64,000 nt of DNA from Pyxidicoccus sp. MSG2 (GCF_026626705.1 NZ_JAPNKC010000001.1:7830001-7894000), one strand, 5' to 3'; positions 33,835 to 43,968 are shown, counted from the stretch's first letter. The notes: a model not told the origin generated them from the letters alone. Numbers and translations: made by a program.

Positions 33835-36800
33835 ATGTCCTCAAACGAATCGGAACCCACTCCGCCCCGACCGCGGTTCCTCACGCGCGTATTCGGAGAG
33901 CTTCGCTGGACCCCGCCCTCCTGGGCCGCCTCGCTGGGCCGTGCCTCTGCCGGCACCGCGCGCCGTGGCATCGACAAGGTCCGTCAGCATCCCAAGCGCT
34001 TCGCGCTCTCGCTCCTCGCCCTGGTGCTGCTCGTCGTGGGCGCGGATGCCGGCTACCGCTGGTACCAGAACCGCCCCAAGCCGGTGAGCTACGCGCTCTC
34101 CGCCACCAACCCTCCGTTGACGAAGCTGGAGGAGCAGACCCAGCCGATGCCGGTGTATCTGCACTTCACCGGCTCGGTGGCGCGCCTGGAGGCCATCGGC
34201 AAGCCCGTCACGGCCGGCATCACGATGACGCCCGTGGTGAAGGGGGAATGGCGCTGGGCCAGTGACCAGATGCTCACCTTCACCCCGGCGGAGGACTGGG
34301 CGGTAGGGCAGGAGTACAAGGTCTCGCTGGACCGCACGCTGTTCCCGGACCACGTCCTGCTGGACGCGTACGAGACGACCTTCAAGTCCGCGCCCTTCTC
34401 CGCGTCCATCTCCAACCTCGAGTTCTACGAGGACCCGCGCAATCCGAAGGAGAAGCGCGTGGTGGCGACGCTGACGTTCTCCCACGCGGTAGACCCGGCG
34501 ACGCTGGTGCGCAACCTGTCGCTGCGGCTGGGCGAGGAGAAGCGCGGGCTGCTCGGCGCGAGCTCCGACAGCTTCCCGTTCAACGTCACCTACGACAAGC
34601 TCAAGGGACAGGCGTACCTCCAGTCGGACCTCATCTCCATCCCGCAGAACGACACGCCGATGACGCTGATGGTGGCGCCCGGCATCCGCGCGGCGCGGGG
34701 CGGTGACGGCACGGCGGACCGGCAGGAGCGCCGCGTCACCATCCCCGGCATGTTCACGTACTTCCACGTGGGCGGCTCCGAGGTGTCGCTCGTGCGCAAT
34801 GACCGCTACGAGCCGGAGCAGGTACTGGTGCTCAACCTCACCACCGGCGTCACCGAGGCGGAGCTGCGCAAGAATCTCCAGGTCTGGGTGCTCCCCAAGG
34901 ACCGGCCCGCGAAGGACGGCCAGCCCGTGGTGCCCAACGCCGCGTGGAGTGACTACGGCGTGGCGACCATCGGCGAGGAGCTGCTGCCGGCCTCCGCGAA
35001 GCTGAAGCTGGACGCGGTGCCCACGGATTCGGAGTTCGCCACGCTGCACAGCTTCCGCGTCCAGGCGGACGTGGGGCGCTCGCTCTACGTGCGGCTCAAC
35101 AAGGGCACGCAGTCCGCGGGCGGCTACGTGCTGGCCGAGCGCTACGACACCATCCTTCAGGTGCCGGCCTATCCCGAGGAGGTGAGCATCCTCCACGAGG
35201 GCGCGCTGCTCAGCCTCGCGGGCGAGAAGAAGGTGACGGTGATGTCGCGCGACGTGAAGGCGCTGCGCTTCGCGCTCGGCCGCGTGCTGCCGGACCAGCT
35301 CAACCACCTGATTACGCAGACGGAAGGGCGCTTCGCCCACCCCGAGTTCAACTCCTACAACTTCAACGAGGAGAACATCTCCGAGTCCTTCAACGAGGTG
35401 CGCCCGCTGGAGGGCGCCGGCCGTGGCAAGGCGCAGTACGCCGCGTTCGACCTCGCGCCCTACCTCACGCCGGAGAACGCCTCGTCCTCGCGGCGCGGCC
35501 TGTTCTTCTTCAAGGTCCAGAGCTGGGACCCGGTGCACAAGCAGACCACCGGCAAGGAGGACGCGCGGCTCCTGCTGGTGACGGACCTGGGGCTGGTGGT
35601 GAAGGACAACGCGGACGGCTCGCATGACGTCTTCGTGCAGAGCCTCGGCGCCGGCCAGCCCGCGGAGGGCGTGACGGTGAGCGTGCTGGGCAAGAACGGC
35701 CTGCCGGTGGTGAGCGCCACCACGGACGTGGACGGCCATGCCGCCTTCCCGAAGCTGACGGACTTCGTGCGCGAGCGCGCGCCCATCGTGTACCTGGCGA
35801 GCAAGGGCGACGACTTCGCCTTCATCCCCGTCAACCGGTATGACCGGCAGCTCAACTTCAGCCGCTTCGACGTGGGCGGCGTGGAGAGCGGCTCCACGCC
35901 GGACCGGCTCTCCGCCTTCCTCTTCTCCGACCGTGGCCTCTACCGCCCCGGGGACACCTTTCACGTGGCCCTGGTGGTGAAGGCGTCCGACTGGAGCCGC
36001 CCGCCCACCGGCGTCCCGCTGGAGGCGGCCGTCATCGACCCGCGCGGCCTGGAGGTGCACAAGAAGAAGCTCACCCTCTCCGCCGTGGGCCTGGAGGGGC
36101 TCCAGTACACGACGGAGGAGACGTCCCCCACGGGCAACTACCAGGTGAATCTCTACGTGGTGAAGGACGGCAAGCGGGGCAGCCTGCTCGGCTCCACCAC
36201 CGTACGCGTGGAGGAGTTCCTCCCCGACCGCATGCGCATCACCACGCGCTTCAGCGCCGAGCGCACCGAGGGCTGGGTGCCCCCGAAGGACCTCAAGGGC
36301 CAGGTGACGCTGAAGAACCTCTTCGGCATCCCCGCCGCCGACCGGCGCGTGTCCGCCGAGGTGTCCCTCTCCCCGGCGTACCCCAGCTTCCGCAAGTACC
36401 CCGGCTATCTCTTCCATGACCCGCTGCGCGCCCAGCGCACCTTCACCGAGCGCCTGGAGGACACCACCACCGACGAGAATGGCGAGGTGGAGCTGGAGCT
36501 GGGCCTGGAGAAGTTCGAGAAGGCCACCTGGCGCGTGTCTTTCCTCGCGGAGGGCTACGAGGCGGAGGGCGGGCGCGGCGTGTCGTCCGAGGCGTCGCTG
36601 TTGGTGTCGCCGCTGCCGTACCTCGTGGGCTTCAAGCCGGACGGCGGGCTGTACTACCTGAGCCAGGGCTCCGCGCGCTCGGTGGACTTCATCGCCGTGG
36701 ACCCCACGCTGAAGAAGCTGGCGGTGCAGGGCCTGAAGGCGGAGCTCATCGAGCAGCGCTGGGTGTCCGTCCTCACGCAGCAGTCCAACGGCACGTACCG

Positions 36801-39750
36801 CTACCAGTCCGTGCGCCGCGACATCACGGTGCGCACGCGTGATCTGCCCATCGCCGAGGCGGGCTTCAAGTACGCGCTGTCCACCGACCAGCCCGGTGAC
36901 TTCGTGGTGGTGGTGAAGGACGCGGAGGGCACCGAGCTCAGCCGCGTGGAGTACTCCGTGGCGGGCCAGGCCAACCTCACGCGCGCGCTGGAGAAGAACG
37001 CGGAGCTGGAGGTGAAGCTCGCGAAGCAGGACTACTCGCCGGGCGACGACATCGAGCTGAGCGTCAAGGCGCCCTACACCGGCGCGGGCCTCATCACGAT
37101 TGAGAGAGACCGCGTCTACGCGTGGAAATGGTTCAAGGCGGATGCCACCAGCACGGTGCAGACCATCCGCCTGCCGCCGGGCCTGGAGGGCAACGGCTAC
37201 GTCAACGTGACGTTCGTCCGCGCCATGGACTCGCAGGAAATCTTCATGAGCCCGCTGAGCTACGGCGTGGTTCCGTTCTCCGTGAACCGCGACAGCCGCG
37301 CGCTGCAGGTGACGCTCACCAGCGCGGACAAGGCCCGCCCCGGCGAGCCGTACCGCATCCGCTACCGCGGCAACCGCGCCGGCAAGGTGGTGGTGTTCGC
37401 GGTGGACGAGGGCATCCTCCAGGTGGCCGGCTACCAGACGCCGGACCCGCTGGCGCACTTCTTCAAGAAGCGCGCGCTCGAGGTGCGCACCGGGCAGATT
37501 CTGGACCTGCTGCTGCCGGAGTTCTCCGTGTCCCGGGCGGTGTCCGCCATGGGCGGTGACGACGAGGGCGCGGCCGCCATCGGAAAGAATCTCAACCCCT
37601 TCAAGCGCAAGAGGGACAAGCCGGTGGCGTACTGGTCCGGCGTCGTGGACATCGACGAGACGGAGAGGGACCTCGTCTACAACGTGCCGGACTCCTTCAA
37701 CGGCGAGCTGCGCGTGATGGCCGTCGCCGTGGGCACGGAGTCCGTGGGCTCCGCCAGCAAGCGGGCCATCATCCGCGGGCCGTTCGTGATTACGCCCAGC
37801 GTGCCCACCTTCGTCGCGCCCGGGGACGAGTTCAACGTGGGCGTGGCGGTGGCCAACAGCGTGGAGGGCTCCGGCAAGGGCGCGAAGGTGACATTGGAGC
37901 TGAAGACGTCCGAGCACCTGGAGGTGCTGGACGAGGCGAAGCGGCCGCTCGACATCGACGAGGGCCGCGAGGCGAGCACGACGTTCCGGGTGCGGGCGAA
38001 GTCGGTGCTCGGCTCGGGGACGCTGGCCTTCACCGCGTCCATGGGCAAGGAACGCGTGAAGCAGTCGGTGGACCTGAGCGTGCGACCCGCGGTGCCCTAC
38101 CTCACCTCGGTGGCGGGCGGCCACCTCAAGGACGGCAAGGCGGACGTGGCGGTGTCCCGGAAGATGCACGGGGCCTACCGGACGCTGGAGGTCAGCGCGT
38201 CGCCGCTGCCCCTGGGCCTGGCGCGCGGCCTGTCCACGTATCTGGAGAAGTACCCCTACGGGTGCACCGAGCAGCTCGTCAGCCGCGCCTTCCCGGCGGT
38301 GGTGCTGAAGGGCCGGCGTGAGCTGATGGGGCAGGGGCCGCAGGTGGCCGAGGCCTCCTTCGCCGCCGCGCTGCAGACGCTGCGCTCGCGGCAGAACGAG
38401 GAGGGCGCCTTCGGCCTGTGGGCGGCCAACTCGTACGCGCCCACGCTGCCGAGCATCTACGCACTGCACTTCCTCACCGAGGCGAAGGAGCGCGGCTTCG
38501 CGGTGCCGCCCGAGGTGATGAATCGGGGCCTCACGTGGCTGACCGTGCTGGTGGGCCGTACGCCCTCCGACCTGACCCAGGCGCGCAACATCGCGTATGC
38601 GCAGTACGTGCTCACCCGCAACGGCAAGGTGTCCCGCCCGGTGGTGGTGTCGCTGCGCGAGTGGCTGGACACGAATGCCGCGGAGGCCTGGCCCACGGAC
38701 CTGACGGCTGCGTACCTCGCGGCGACGCACAAGCTGCTCAAGCAGGACAAGGAGGCCGAGGCCGCGCTGAAGAAGGTGCGCGTGGGGACGCCGCAGGAGT
38801 CGGACTACGCCTCGCTCTATGACGGGCTCGTCTACGACTCACAGGTGCTCTACCTGTTGTCGCGCCACTTCCCGGAGCGGCTCAAGGCCGTCACCGGCGA
38901 CATGCTGGTCGGCATGACGAACCCCATCACCGAGGAGCGCTTCAACACGCTGTCCTCCGCGTACGCCATCCTCGGCCTGGAGGCGTATGCCCAGGCGCTG
39001 GGCGCGCAGGGGATGCCGTCGCGCAGCGGAGCGGCCATCCTGGAGAAGGTGGCGGACTCGCTCCGTCCCCTCACGATGCCGGACGGCCTCTTCCCGCAGG
39101 TGGCCTTCTCCGAGCAGGCCACCGGCGTGCGCGTGCAGGGGCCCACGGATGCGCCGCTGTTCTTCCAGGTGACGCAGGCCGGCTACGACCTTGAAGTCCC
39201 CACGCAGCCCATCGTCCAGCGGCTGGAAGTGCAGCGCGAGCTTCAGGGGCTGGACGGCAAGGTGGTGACGGAGGTGCCGCTGGGCGGCGAGGTGGAGGTG
39301 CACCTCAAACTGCGCGCGGTGGGCGACAACGTCTCCCACGTGGCCATCACCGACCTGCTGCCCGGTGGCTTCGAGGTGGTGATGGAGAAGCCGGCTGCGC
39401 CCTCCGAGGAGGAGTCCGAATCCGAGGAGTCCTCCGAGAGCTCCGAGGACTCCTCCGACGAGGGGGAGGGCGAGGAGTCGTACTACCAGGAGCCCGAGCC
39501 CGTCGCGGGCGGCTGGGTGCCGCCGGTGGGCAGCGACCGCTCCTCGTTCTCGCCCGAGTACGTGGACGTGCGCGAGGACCGGGTGGTGCTCTACGGCACG
39601 GTGGGCAGCAACGTCTCCGAGTACATCTACCGCATCAAGGCGACCAACACGGGCGCGTTCGTGATGCCGCCGGCCTTCGCCGAGGGCATGTATGACCGCG
39701 GCGTGCGTGCGCGCTCGGTGGGCACGAAGGTGACGGTGAGCAAGCCGTGA
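33835..39750 (+). CDS. Alpha-2-macroglobulin family protein
   Basis: This 1971-residue bacterial alpha-2-macroglobulin is a periplasmic protease trap. An N-terminal helix (FALSLLALVLLVVGADA, about 57-75) anchors it; no lipobox is visible. The long beta-sandwich MG domains lead to the thioester motif YPYGCTEQL with Cys1477-Thr-Glu-Gln, followed by a helical toroid (the complement C3d-like part) and a last MG domain. An Asp/Glu/Ser-rich insert (about 1856-1880, EESESEESSESSEDSS) precedes the C-terminal strand and is a striking, non-canonical acidic spacer. The pbpC gene starts within its stop codon, the usual pairing for cell-wall damage repair. Confidence 0.93.
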   Translation: MSSNESEPTPPRPRFLTRVFGELRWTPPSWAASLGRASAGTARRGIDKVRQHPKRFALSLLALVLLVVGADAGYRWYQNRPKPVSYALSATNPPLTKLEEQTQPMPVYLHFTGSVARLEAIGKPVTAGITMTPVVKGEWRWASDQMLTFTPAEDWAVGQEYKVSLDRTLFPDHVLLDAYETTFKSAPFSASISNLEFYEDPRNPKEKRVVATLTFSHAVDPATLVRNLSLRLGEEKRGLLGASSDSFPFNVTYDKLKGQAYLQSDLISIPQNDTPMTLMVAPGIRAARGGDGTADRQERRVTIPGMFTYFHVGGSEVSLVRNDRYEPEQVLVLNLTTGVTEAELRKNLQVWVLPKDRPAKDGQPVVPNAAWSDYGVATIGEELLPASAKLKLDAVPTDSEFATLHSFRVQADVGRSLYVRLNKGTQSAGGYVLAERYDTILQVPAYPEEVSILHEGALLSLAGEKKVTVMSRDVKALRFALGRVLPDQLNHLITQTEGRFAHPEFNSYNFNEENISESFNEVRPLEGAGRGKAQYAAFDLAPYLTPENASSSRRGLFFFKVQSWDPVHKQTTGKEDARLLLVTDLGLVVKDNADGSHDVFVQSLGAGQPAEGVTVSVLGKNGLPVVSATTDVDGHAAFPKLTDFVRERAPIVYLASKGDDFAFIPVNRYDRQLNFSRFDVGGVESGSTPDRLSAFLFSDRGLYRPGDTFHVALVVKASDWSRPPTGVPLEAAVIDPRGLEVHKKKLTLSAVGLEGLQYTTEETSPTGNYQVNLYVVKDGKRGSLLGSTTVRVEEFLPDRMRITTRFSAERTEGWVPPKDLKGQVTLKNLFGIPAADRRVSAEVSLSPAYPSFRKYPGYLFHDPLRAQRTFTERLEDTTTDENGEVELELGLEKFEKATWRVSFLAEGYEAEGGRGVSSEASLLVSPLPYLVGFKPDGGLYYLSQGSARSVDFIAVDPTLKKLAVQGLKAELIEQRWVSVLTQQSNGTYRYQSVRRDITVRTRDLPIAEAGFKYALSTDQPGDFVVVVKDAEGTELSRVEYSVAGQANLTRALEKNAELEVKLAKQDYSPGDDIELSVKAPYTGAGLITIERDRVYAWKWFKADATSTVQTIRLPPGLEGNGYVNVTFVRAMDSQEIFMSPLSYGVVPFSVNRDSRALQVTLTSADKARPGEPYRIRYRGNRAGKVVVFAVDEGILQVAGYQTPDPLAHFFKKRALEVRTGQILDLLLPEFSVSRAVSAMGGDDEGAAAIGKNLNPFKRKRDKPVAYWSGVVDIDETERDLVYNVPDSFNGELRVMAVAVGTESVGSASKRAIIRGPFVITPSVPTFVAPGDEFNVGVAVANSVEGSGKGAKVTLELKTSEHLEVLDEAKRPLDIDEGREASTTFRVRAKSVLGSGTLAFTASMGKERVKQSVDLSVRPAVPYLTSVAGGHLKDGKADVAVSRKMHGAYRTLEVSASPLPLGLARGLSTYLEKYPYGCTEQLVSRAFPAVVLKGRRELMGQGPQVAEASFAAALQTLRSRQNEEGAFGLWAANSYAPTLPSIYALHFLTEAKERGFAVPPEVMNRGLTWLTVLVGRTPSDLTQARNIAYAQYVLTRNGKVSRPVVVSLREWLDTNAAEAWPTDLTAAYLAATHKLLKQDKEAEAALKKVRVGTPQESDYASLYDGLVYDSQVLYLLSRHFPERLKAVTGDMLVGMTNPITEERFNTLSSAYAILGLEAYAQALGAQGMPSRSGAAILEKVADSLRPLTMPDGLFPQVAFSEQATGVRVQGPTDAPLFFQVTQAGYDLEVPTQPIVQRLEVQRELQGLDGKVVTEVPLGGEVEVHLKLRAVGDNVSHVAITDLLPGGFEVVMEKPAAPSEEESESEESSESSEDSSDEGEGEESYYQEPEPVAGGWVPPVGSDRSSFSPEYVDVREDRVVLYGTVGSNVSEYIYRIKATNTGAFVMPPAFAEGMYDRGVRARSVGTKVTVSKP

Positions 39751-42059
39751 AGCGAAGGCGGTGGCGCCGGTGGTTGCTGGCGGTGCTGGGGCTCGCGGTG
39801 CTGTACGCCGCGGTGCCCCGGCCGCCGCTGCGGGAGGAGTTGGGCTTCTCGCAGGCGGTGTTCGACCGCGAGGGCCGGCTCCTGCGACTCACCCTGTCGC
39901 CGGACGAGAAGTACCGGCTCTGGGTGCCGCTGGAGCGGATTCCCCCGGTGCTGGTGGAGGCCACGCTGCTCCACGAGGACCAGCACTTCCGCGAGCACAT
40001 CGGCGTCAACCCCGTGGCGCTGGGCCGCGCCGTGTGGAGCACGTACCTGGCGCGCGGGCGCCGCATGGGCGGCTCCACGCTCACCATGCAGTTGGCGCGC
40101 ATCCGCTACGGCATCGAGTCGCGCACGCCGGGCGGCAAGCTGTGGCAGATGTTGCGGGCGCTCCAATTGGAGTGCACCTACTCCAAGGACGAAATCCTGG
40201 AGGCGTACCTCAACCTCGCGCCGTACGGGCGCAACGTGGAGGGCGTGGGGGCGGCCAGCCTCGTCTACTTCGCGAAGGACGTGGAGCGGCTGTCTCTGGC
40301 GGAGGCGCTCACCCTGTCCGTCGTCCCGCAGAGCCCCGCGCGCAGGGACCCGGGCAAGGACGCCGGTGCACTGACGGCGGCGCGACTGCGCCTGTTCGAG
40401 CGGTGGCTCGTGCTCCACCCGGAGGACGGCGAGCGCCGGGCCCTCCTGTCCCAGCCGCTCCCGGTGCGCACGCCGGAGGAGCTGCCCTTCCTCGCGCCGC
40501 ACTTCGTGGGCCGGGCGCTGCGCGCGAGCCCCGCCGGCTCCAGCGTGAAGAGCACGTTGGACCTGTCCCTGCAGAAGCTGCTGGAGCGCCACGTGCGGCA
40601 GTACGTGGAGCGGCGGCGCGAGGTGGGCATCCGCAACGCGGCGGCGATGCTGGTGGACTGGCGCACGTTGGAGGTGCGCGCGGCGGTGGGGTCGGCGGAC
40701 TTCTTCGACGTAGGCATCGACGGGCAGGTGGACGGCACTCAGGCGAAGCGCTCGCCGGGCTCGGCGCTCAAGCCCTTCATCTACGGGCTGGGCTTCGACC
40801 AGGGGCTGCTCCACCCGCGCACCATGCTGAAGGACGCGTCCACCGGCTTCCGGGGGTATGACCCGGAGAACTTCGACGGCGAATACGTGGGGCCGTTGGC
40901 GGCGGAGGAGGCGCTGGTGCGCAGCCGCAACATCCCCGCGGTGGCGCTGGCGAAGCAGCTCCGCGCGCCCGGCCTGTACGGCTTCCTGCGGCAGGCGGGA
41001 GTCACGGGCCTGCGTGAGGAGTCGTACTACGGCCTGTCGCTCGCGCTGGGTTCCGCGGGCGTATCCATGGTGGAGCTGGTGGAGCTGTACGCCATGCTCG
41101 CCAACGGGGGCGTGCTCCGCCCGCTGCGGCTGTCCGTGGATGCGCCCCGCGACGAGGGCGTGCGGATGCTGAGCGCCGAGGCCAGCTTCATGGTGCTGGA
41201 CTCGCTGGCGAAGGGCCCGCGGCCCGCGCAGTCCTTCCGCGCCGAGTGGGCACGGGACACGGTGCCGGTGTCGTGGAAGACGGGAACGTCCACCGGCTTC
41301 CGGGACGCGTGGAGCGTGGGCGTGGTGGGGCCGTACGTGGTGGCGGTGTGGGTGGGCAACTTCGACGGGCAGCCCAACCCTGCCTTCGTGGGGCAGACGG
41401 CCGCCGCGCCGCTGATGTTTGAAGTAGTGGACTCGCTGCGCTCGAAGGACTCCGACGTGCGGCGCGTACACCCGTCCCCGCCGCCCGGCGTCAGCCGCGT
41501 GCAGGTGTGCGCGCTGTCCGGCGGCATCCCCGGGCGGCACTGTCACCGGAAGGCGAGTACCTGGTTCATCCCGGGCATCTCTCCCATCCGCGCCTGCGAC
41601 GTGCACCGCGAGGTGCTGGTGGACACGCGTACGGGCTTGAGGACCTGCGCGCCCGGGCCCTCGACGCGCGCGGAGGTGTTCGAGTTCTGGCCGTCGGACC
41701 TGCTGCGCCTGTTCCAGAAGGCGGGCATGCCCCGGCGCGTGCCGCCCGCCGAGGACGCGACGTGTGGGCTGGAGCAGCGCGCGAGCGAGGGCACCGCGCC
41801 GCAAATCACCACGCCGGAGGAGGGCGTGGACTACAACCTGCGCGTGTCCGCGACGGCGCCGCAGACGGTGCCGCTGGCGGTGGTGACGGACGCGGACGTG
41901 CGGCGGGTGTTCTGGTTCGTGGACGAGCAGCTCGTGGGCACCGCGCCGCGCGGCGAGCCCCTGCACTGGTCGGCGCGGCCGGGCACGTACGTGGTGCGGG
42001 CCGTGGACGACCAGGGCCGCTCCGACGCGCGCACGCTGACGGTGCGCCTGGTGCCCTGA
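39747..42059 (+). CDS. pbpC: Penicillin-binding protein 1C
   Basis: This 770-residue bifunctional enzyme is PBP1C, a peptidoglycan glycosyltransferase plus transpeptidase. After a short N-terminal membrane helix comes the GT51 motif EDQHFREH and the GGSTLTMQLAR block. The penicillin-binding core has SPGSALK (SxxK), SRN and KTGTSTG. The C-terminal domain RVFWFVDEQLVGTAPRG...YVVRAVDDQG is the PBP1C-type BiPBP_C module. It overlaps the stop of the macroglobulin gene by 4 bases (GTGA), so the two are translated together; in other bacteria this pair blocks proteases and repairs cell wall after membrane breach. Confidence 0.95.
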   Translation: MKRRRWRRWLLAVLGLAVLYAAVPRPPLREELGFSQAVFDREGRLLRLTLSPDEKYRLWVPLERIPPVLVEATLLHEDQHFREHIGVNPVALGRAVWSTYLARGRRMGGSTLTMQLARIRYGIESRTPGGKLWQMLRALQLECTYSKDEILEAYLNLAPYGRNVEGVGAASLVYFAKDVERLSLAEALTLSVVPQSPARRDPGKDAGALTAARLRLFERWLVLHPEDGERRALLSQPLPVRTPEELPFLAPHFVGRALRASPAGSSVKSTLDLSLQKLLERHVRQYVERRREVGIRNAAAMLVDWRTLEVRAAVGSADFFDVGIDGQVDGTQAKRSPGSALKPFIYGLGFDQGLLHPRTMLKDASTGFRGYDPENFDGEYVGPLAAEEALVRSRNIPAVALAKQLRAPGLYGFLRQAGVTGLREESYYGLSLALGSAGVSMVELVELYAMLANGGVLRPLRLSVDAPRDEGVRMLSAEASFMVLDSLAKGPRPAQSFRAEWARDTVPVSWKTGTSTGFRDAWSVGVVGPYVVAVWVGNFDGQPNPAFVGQTAAAPLMFEVVDSLRSKDSDVRRVHPSPPPGVSRVQVCALSGGIPGRHCHRKASTWFIPGISPIRACDVHREVLVDTRTGLRTCAPGPSTRAEVFEFWPSDLLRLFQKAGMPRRVPPAEDATCGLEQRASEGTAPQITTPEEGVDYNLRVSATAPQTVPLAVVTDADVRRVFWFVDEQLVGTAPRGEPLHWSARPGTYVVRAVDDQGRSDARTLTVRLVP

Positions 42060-42069
42060 CGACGGTGTC

Positions 42070-42100
42070 CCGGGGCCTCCGTTGACGGGCAGGGCCCCGG
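42070..42100 (+). terminator. Hairpin after pbpC
   Basis: Perfect 8-bp arms, CCGGGGCC (42070-42077) and GGCCCCGG (42093-42100), enclose a loop that also contains TTGACG, a possible -35 for the next gene. It could end the macroglobulin-pbpC transcript. Confidence 0.4.
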
Positions 42101-42134
42101 CCTTGAAGTATGCTCCGTCGGGAGAGGGCCGCAC

Positions 42135-43097
42135 ATGTCCAACGGGAAGAGGAGGGCCGGCAGTCCGGGGCGCTCCGACGAGACACGCATCGCGCCGGAA
42201 GAGGACGCGGACGCGACGCGGGACATCCCCATCCTCACCCGTCCCGAGGAGACGCGCATGGCGCCCCTGGAGACGGGGCCCATCGAGACGCGCATGGCTC
42301 CGTTGGGCGCGGGCGACCCGAACGCGACGCGCATGGGCCCCGTGGAGGACAAGCCCGCGCGGGCGGGCAAGGCGGGCGGGAAGGCGCGGGAGCCGGCGGA
42401 CGTCGCCACGGACATCCAGAGCAAGAAGCCCGCGGGCAAGGCCAGCGCGAAGCCGGCGACGGGCTGGCTGGCGAAGGGCGGGGAGAAGCGGACGAGCCCG
42501 GCGCCGGAGAAGGTGGGCGTGGTGCGGCTGAATCCGCTGGAGCCCGCGAAGGGGAAGGGCGCGGCGGAGGAGGAGTCCCCGGCGCTGCGGACGATGTTCG
42601 CGAACCACTCGGCGCTGCTCGCTGAGGAGCTGCGGCGTGCGCTGGCCTCGAAGATGTATGGCCGGGGGCCGCACCGGGTGCTGCGCATCGACGAGCCGGA
42701 AGGGCCGAGCACGGCGGGCGGGAAGCTGGCGCGGCAGGCGATTTCCCTCGTGCCCCGCAAGGGCAGCTCGCCGTCGCTGATGTGCGGCTGGGTGGACGTG
42801 TCCAAGCGCGAGGCGCAGCTTCGCAACTTCGAGGGCGTGGCGAAGCGGTATGAGAGTCACCACGGCCAGCCCCTGGAGATGCAGGCGGAGGAGTACGAGC
42901 GCTTCCTGGGGGACGTGGAGGCGGTGCTCACCCAGGCCGTCATCAAGGTTCGCATCATCGTCCCGGAGGAGCAGGCGGCGGTGCGCATCTCCCCTTCAGT
43001 CCAGGCGCGGCCGAAGGGAGTCTCCATGCTCTGGGTGGCCACCCTCGCCGTGCTGGCCTTCGTGCTGGGCGTGTTCGTGGGCCGGATGCCCCACTGA
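42135..43097 (+). CDS. Tail-anchored protein with TR(I/M)(A/G)P motifs
   Basis: This 320-residue protein was not recognised. GGGAGAGG precedes ATG 42135. The N-terminus is disordered and carries repeated Thr-Arg elements: DETRIAP, ATRDIP, LTRPE, ETRMAP twice and ATRMGP, within about 50 residues. A Lys/Ala/Gly linker (about 75-150) follows, then a globular part around 165-290 with a possible zinc-free fold, and a C-terminal helix MLWVATLAVLAFVLGVFV (about 298-316) that should anchor it to the inner membrane with the bulk in the cytoplasm. The repeated motifs look like kinase target or FHA-binding sites (inference). A TTGACG/AAGTAT promoter-like pair sits near 42082-42111. Confidence 0.7.
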   Translation: MSNGKRRAGSPGRSDETRIAPEEDADATRDIPILTRPEETRMAPLETGPIETRMAPLGAGDPNATRMGPVEDKPARAGKAGGKAREPADVATDIQSKKPAGKASAKPATGWLAKGGEKRTSPAPEKVGVVRLNPLEPAKGKGAAEEESPALRTMFANHSALLAEELRRALASKMYGRGPHRVLRIDEPEGPSTAGGKLARQAISLVPRKGSSPSLMCGWVDVSKREAQLRNFEGVAKRYESHHGQPLEMQAEEYERFLGDVEAVLTQAVIKVRIIVPEEQAAVRISPSVQARPKGVSMLWVATLAVLAFVLGVFVGRMPH

Positions 43098-43238
43098 GGC
43101 TATGCCGGCGGAGGCGCCTCGCGCGCCCAGTGCCGGTGCGCGGCGATGGAGTGCAGCGCAGTGCCCGCGAGGCGTCAGCGAGTGGGCACTGCGGCGCGCT
43201 TCAAGTAGAGACAATGTCCACGAGCGCGCGAAACGGCG

Positions 43239-43279
43239 CCGCGCCCCGGTAGCGGGAACCCGCATCGCACGGGGCGCGG
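43239..43279. terminator. Bidirectional hairpin between convergent genes
   Basis: Arms CCGCGCCCCG (43239-43248) and its complement (43270-43279), with a nested GCGGG/CCCGC stem, sit in the 199-base gap between convergent genes. The rest of this gap shows no gene. Confidence 0.6.
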
Positions 43280-43296
43280 TGAAGCTCAGCGGCTCA

Positions 43297-43968
43297 TCAC
43301 GGCGTGGGCTCTGCGACGACGGGCGCGCCCTCGGCGGGCTGCGCTGCGGCGGCGGCAGCAGCGGCCTCGGCGGCGGCCTTCTCCGCGGCGGCCTTCTCGG
43401 CGGCCACGCGCGCGGCCTCGGCCTCGGCGCGCTGCTTCGCGTCGGCCTCGGCCACCGTCTTCATGCTGGCCAGGCCCCGTTCGAAGTCCCCGCCGACCAT
43501 CTTGTCCATGTCCATGAACAGGCTGAAGGCCTTGCCCATGAAGTCGTTCTTGCCGGCCATCACCCACGTCACCTCGGTGCCGCCCTCGGCGGGCTTGAAC
43601 GTGAAGGTGGTGGTGCTGGTGGACGCGAAGGGCTTGATGAACTCCAGCTTGATGCGGACGAGCTCGTTGAGCTTGCTCTCTTCAATGGTCATCCGGCCTT
43701 CGCCGACATCGTCGTTGCCGACCCAGGCGTAGACCGCGCCGGTGCCGGACTCCGCGCCGGTGTGCGTGGTCTTCTGCTGCGGGTCCAGCTTCTCCCACGG
43801 CGACCACTCCTTCCAGCGGTGGAAGTCATTCACCACTGCGAAGGCGGCGTCGGCCGGCACGGGCAGGGTGGCGCTGCGCTGGACGCTGAACTCGGCGGGA
43901 CGGGTGGCGATGACGCCGACGAGCACGAGGATGACGGCGGCGAGGCCGCCGAGAATCTTCTTGAGCAT
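43297..43968 (-). CDS. SRPBCC (START/polyketide cyclase-like) family protein
   Basis: This 223-residue protein starts at ATG 43968. An N-terminal helix (LKKILGGLAAVILVLVGVI) anchors it to the membrane. The next 145 residues follow the SRPBCC order: FSVQRSATLPVPADAAFAVVNDFHRWKEWSPWEKL, then TYTGAESG-like TGAESGTGAVYAWVG, MTIEESKLNELVRIKLEF and TFTFKPAEGGTEVTWVM, ending in a helix that closes the ligand cavity. A strongly Ala/Glu-rich coiled coil makes up the C-terminus (about 175-215). Family members bind lipids or hydrophobic ligands. The ligand is unknown. Confidence 0.85.
   Translation of the reverse strand: MLKKILGGLAAVILVLVGVIATRPAEFSVQRSATLPVPADAAFAVVNDFHRWKEWSPWEKLDPQQKTTHTGAESGTGAVYAWVGNDDVGEGRMTIEESKLNELVRIKLEFIKPFASTSTTTFTFKPAEGGTEVTWVMAGKNDFMGKAFSLFMDMDKMVGGDFERGLASMKTVAEADAKQRAEAEAARVAAEKAAAEKAAAEAAAAAAAAQPAEGAPVVAEPTP

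Noticed and set aside
33841-38730. A 1629-codon minus-strand frame opposite the macroglobulin
   Set aside because: A shadow of the macroglobulin reading frame; the thioester motif and domain order are on the plus strand.
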